64,000 bases of DNA, taken from contig OY540822.1 of NCBI GenBank assembly GCA_961205875.1, forward strand, positions 13,456,501 to 13,520,500. The letters are read 5' to 3'. Shown in pieces: positions 60,617-64,000 of this stretch (the first letter of the stretch is position 1; each line of letters opens with the position of its first letter). Below the pieces are notes generated by a model, which saw only the letters and a list, made by a program, of their open reading frames with translations, searched no databases and had not been told where the DNA came from. Source of the stretch: Sialis fuliginosa. Lineage: Eukaryota > Arthropoda > Insecta > Megaloptera > Sialidae. A program made the position numbers and the translations under genes.

Positions 60617-62165
60617 GGCTATTATTAAGAAATTTATATTGAAAATTTAACAAATAAGTTAAATAGTTAATATGTCAACTTGGCGCGATCGAAGAAACTC
60701 CAGTTTTTTTTTAAAATGTAGCTTAAACCATTATCTTTAAGACTATCTAATGCCCGAAGACCTTCGTTTGCGCATTTGGCTATTATTAAGAAATTTATAT
60801 TGAAAATTTAACAAATAAGTTGAATAGTTAATATGTCAACTTGGCGCGATCGAAGAAACTCCAGTTTTTTTTTTAAATGTAGCTTAAACCATTATCTTTA
60901 AGTCTATCTAATGCCCGAAGACCTTCGTTTGCGCATTTGGCTAGTATTAAGAAATTTATATTGAAAATTTAACAAATAAGTTAAATAGTTAATATGTCAA
61001 CTTGGCGCGATCGAAGAAACTCCAGTTTTTTTTTAAAATGTAGCTTAAACCATTATCTTTAAGACTATCTAATGCCCGAAGACATCGTTTGCGCATTTGG
61101 CTATTATTAAGAAATTTATATTGAAAATTTAACAAATAAGTTAAATAGTTAATATGTCAACTTGGCGCGATCGAAGAAACTCCAGTTTTTTTTAAAATGT
61201 AGCTTAAACCATTATCTTTAAGACTATCTAATGCCCGAAGACCTTCGTTTGCGCATTTGGCTATTATTAAGAAATTTATATTGAAAATTTAACAAATAAG
61301 TTGAATAGTTAATATGTCAACTTGGCGCGATCGAAGAAACTCCAGTTTTTTTTAAAAATGTAGCTTAAACCATTATCTTTAAGACTATCTAATGCCCGAA
61401 GACCTTCGTTTGCGCATTTGGCTATTATTAAGAAATTTATATTGAAAATTTAACAAATAAGTTGAATAGTTAATATGTCAACTTGGCGCGATCGAAGAAA
61501 CTCCAGTTTTTTTTTAAATGTAGCTTAAACCATTATCTTTAAGTCTATTTAATGCCCGAAGACCTTCGTTTGCGCATTTGGCTATTATTAAGAAATTTAT
61601 ATTGAAAATTTAACAAATAAGTTAAATAGTTAATATGTCAACTTGGCGCGATCGAAGAAACTCCAGTTTTTTTTTAAAATGTAGCTTAAACCATTATCTT
61701 TAAGACTATCTAATGCCCGAAGACATCGTTTGCGCATTTGGCTATTATTAAGAAATTTATATTGAAAATTTAACAAATAAGTTAAATAGTTAATATGTCA
61801 ACTTGGCGCGATCGAAGAAACTCCAGTTTTTTTTTAAAATGTAGCTTAAACCATTATCTTTAAGTCTATTTAATGCCCGAAGACCTTCGTTTGCGCATTT
61901 GGCTATTATTAAGAAATTTATATTGAAAATTTAACAAATAAGTTAAATAGTTAATATGTCAACTTGGCGCGATCGAAGAAACTCCAGTTTTTTTTTAAAA
62001 TGTAGCTTAAACCATTATCTTTAAGACTATCTAAGGCCCGAAGACCTTCGTATGCTCCTTCGGCTATTATTAAGAAATTTAAATTGAAAATTTAACAAAA
62101 AAGTTGAATAGTTAATATGTCAGCTTGGGGCGATCGAGCAGACTCCAGTTTTTTTTAAAATATAA
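60617..62165 (+). repeat. Tandem array, about ten copies of a 160/161-bp unit
   Basis: GGCTATTATTAAGAAATTTA (or close variants) begins at 60617, 60778, 60939, 61099, 61259, 61420, 61580, 61740, 61901 and 62062. The units differ mainly in poly-T length and a few substitutions; the last is the most diverged. Each unit carries TTGGCGCGATCGAAG. No ORF. Confidence 0.93.
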
Positions 62166-62174
62166 CTTCTATCC

Positions 62175-62700
62175 TAGTCCCATTTCAATGTAAGAGAGAG
62201 GGGTGACATCCCAAAATATTTATTTTTTCAAGATATTTCAAGAACGATACGTTACGTGAAAATTTTATAGAATATTTTTTGTAGAGCATTAAATTTCCTA
62301 TAATATGGGTCTACAACGTTTGTTGTAAAATATTCCCTTACAAAGATTTATCTCAATTTATTTTAAAAATTCGTGTTTTGTTTTTCGTAATTGATATTGC
62401 TTGGATATAGTATTTAATGTCATTTTGACGTTTTAAATGTCATTTTGACATTTGCATAAATTTAGATTTAGATTGAAATTTCCAAAAAATTAAAAATTAT
62501 GAAAAAATAATCAGGTGCGTTTTAAGAAAAATTTCGAACTTATATTTTTTTGTAAAATTGTATAAAAATTAAATGGTTAACCAATTCCAGGCAATTTATA
62601 TAAACACTATCGGTTTTTATTTAAATTGTTCAATAATGAACTACCTTTGGTGAATTTAGCACGAGGAAGCACCGTGCATTTACTTGGCTTATATTTTTTA
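62175..62700 (+). repeat. Full copy of the 19616 dispersed repeat family
   Basis: Colinear with 19616-20060, ending AGCACGAGGAAGCACCGTGC. Confidence 0.75.
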
Positions 62701-64000
62701 AATATTTTTTGGCGTATAATTTTTTTCATGCAGGTTTTGATGGAATTAAAAAAAAAGTATCGTATGTTGTTATATAGGTATTTTTAATGTATTGAATATT
62801 AGCATTATATTAGATTCAATAAAAAATTCCAACAATAATCCAAAGAGAAATGATTGATTATGACAACTTATGGGCGTTACCAATATTTACCATTCGGCTT
62901 TTATTAGTTATGTATGTGTGTGTATTGTATATATACGTACATCTATCAAACTATACCATCTGAGGAAAGCCAACATACATATGTACAATTGGTTCCAAAA
63001 GTATTAGTAATATTACACCTCTTAAATTAAATAAAAGATCTGATGTGCTCTACAAATATTTAATTAATATACAAATCTCTACCTCTATAAAAATTTTAAT
63101 GCGGTTTTCACCAATTTTTCGGTGGGTGTTCTTAGCTATTACTATTTTATGAAAACTTAAGACTAAAAAATCTTGTATCAAGTCGTATTTTGTTTCCATG
63201 ATGTCACAGCATACAAACGCGAGCGAAGCCGCGGAATGGCCGTTCGTTGTACATATTATGACAGATAAGCTAATCGTGGCTTCAATTTTTTTATATAAGA
63301 ATTTTTTTTATAATGTGTTGATTTTAGGTAAAAGTTTTGATTCGGACTGTAGATACATTTTATTACATTATTCATAATCTAATCTATAAATATTTATATG
63401 AAACCAATTTGAGTATATGCTTGATAATATTGTATTTATAAGACAGCCTTTATTTTTATGCTGTTCAAAACAGAATAAAAATGAACGAAATATGAGGTTG
63501 ATTGACGTTTTATTATATGTCGAAAAATTACTAACACTCGTACATACTATTTTATAAATCATTAAATGGACACTCAAAGAGAAATAAACAAGGGCTGCGG
63601 TATCGATCGCTTATACTTTTTTTATATATACCTACCTACTTGAAATGTACTGTATAATAAAGTATAGTAATCATGAAAAAATTCAAACTCTACATTTCAA
63701 CGGAACCTGAATTGAGTATGAACATTATCTCAATGACGTATGCATGTACATATGTATGGATGTGTGTACATATGTCGGTCTGTAAACTCTCTACAACCAA
63801 AACGGTGAAACTTACAAGCATGAAATTTTAAATAAAGTTCTTGTACAGTCAGTTCTCGACTTACAACCATTCGTAAAATAGTAAAAAAATATTTTGTTTA
63901 GCATAGATGTTGAAAATACTCCAGATGTATGTACCTAATACATATGTATGTAGTTAACAATTAGTAATCAGAAATAAAAACTTTTAATGTACCACACACC
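62700..64000. other. AT-rich, no gene recognised
   Basis: Contains a tail-repeat fragment near 63205-63240 (ACGCGAGCGAAGCCGCGG) and a pogo-type end near 63845 (CAGTCAGTTCTCGACTTACA). No exon supported. Confidence 0.45.

Larger units (their letters stand above)
60038..62170 (-). mobile_element. Probable non-autonomous Helitron-like element carrying satellite arrays
   Basis: Read on the minus strand, the left boundary ends CCCGGTAACACCGGG, then about ten bases, then CTAGT: the hairpin plus CTRR terminus of a Helitron. The interior is the 13-bp and 160-bp arrays listed separately. The other terminus is not resolved. Related dispersed repeat copies flank the region (59912-60037 and 62178-62300). 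Confidence 0.5.

Noticed and set aside
60617-62165. CRISPR-like array
   Set aside because: Repeats are directly adjacent with a 160-bp period and no unique spacers; this is a satellite in a eukaryotic genome.

Overview
This is an AT-rich, intron-rich eukaryotic window. Spliced genes with GT-AG introns, secretory and transporter families, and dense small DNA transposons and satellites point to an insect or close arthropod relative; I cannot name the species. About 4-5% of the window is recognisable coding sequence. The rest is introns, intergenic AT-rich DNA and repeats.

Layout. (1) Positions 1-9,400 are a repeat-rich block: a family of short hairpins with co-varying arms, a 470-bp foldback palindrome with partial copies, a 5S-rRNA-like relic, a six-copy 141-bp tandem array, and a broken fragment of a PEBP gene. 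(2) Positions 10,605-18,312 (+) hold a complete six-exon, 335-residue short-chain dehydrogenase/reductase of the DHRS7 type. (3) Positions 22,801-31,689 (+) hold a complete four-exon, 345-residue leucine-rich-repeat type I membrane protein with a signal peptide; its first coding exon is only four bases. Its introns carry several TIR elements and a LINE relic. (4) Positions 36,258-37,921 (-) hold a complete three-exon, 462-residue riboflavin transporter (SLC52 family). (5) Positions 38,000-48,500 are mostly featureless intergenic DNA. (6) Positions 48,512-58,252 (-) hold the 3' part of a gene with a MATH/TRAF-like segment followed by a helical region; its 5' exons were not found. Its frame meets a TGA at 49,802-49,804 but continues open and phase-matched through the next splice junction for 99 more codons. 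(7) Positions 59,450-62,700 contain a Helitron-like end and a ten-copy array of about 160 bp.

The four genes show no shared pathway; they are ordinary neighbours. The observations most worth following are the in-frame UGA with a phase-matched downstream coding exon, the hairpin family with compensatory arm changes, the 141-bp array whose hairpin is kept by G-U pairs, the hammerhead-like cores inside inverted repeats, and the PEBP fragment stranded among repeats. All gene models come from reading splice signals, frame and family motifs by eye; no database search was done.
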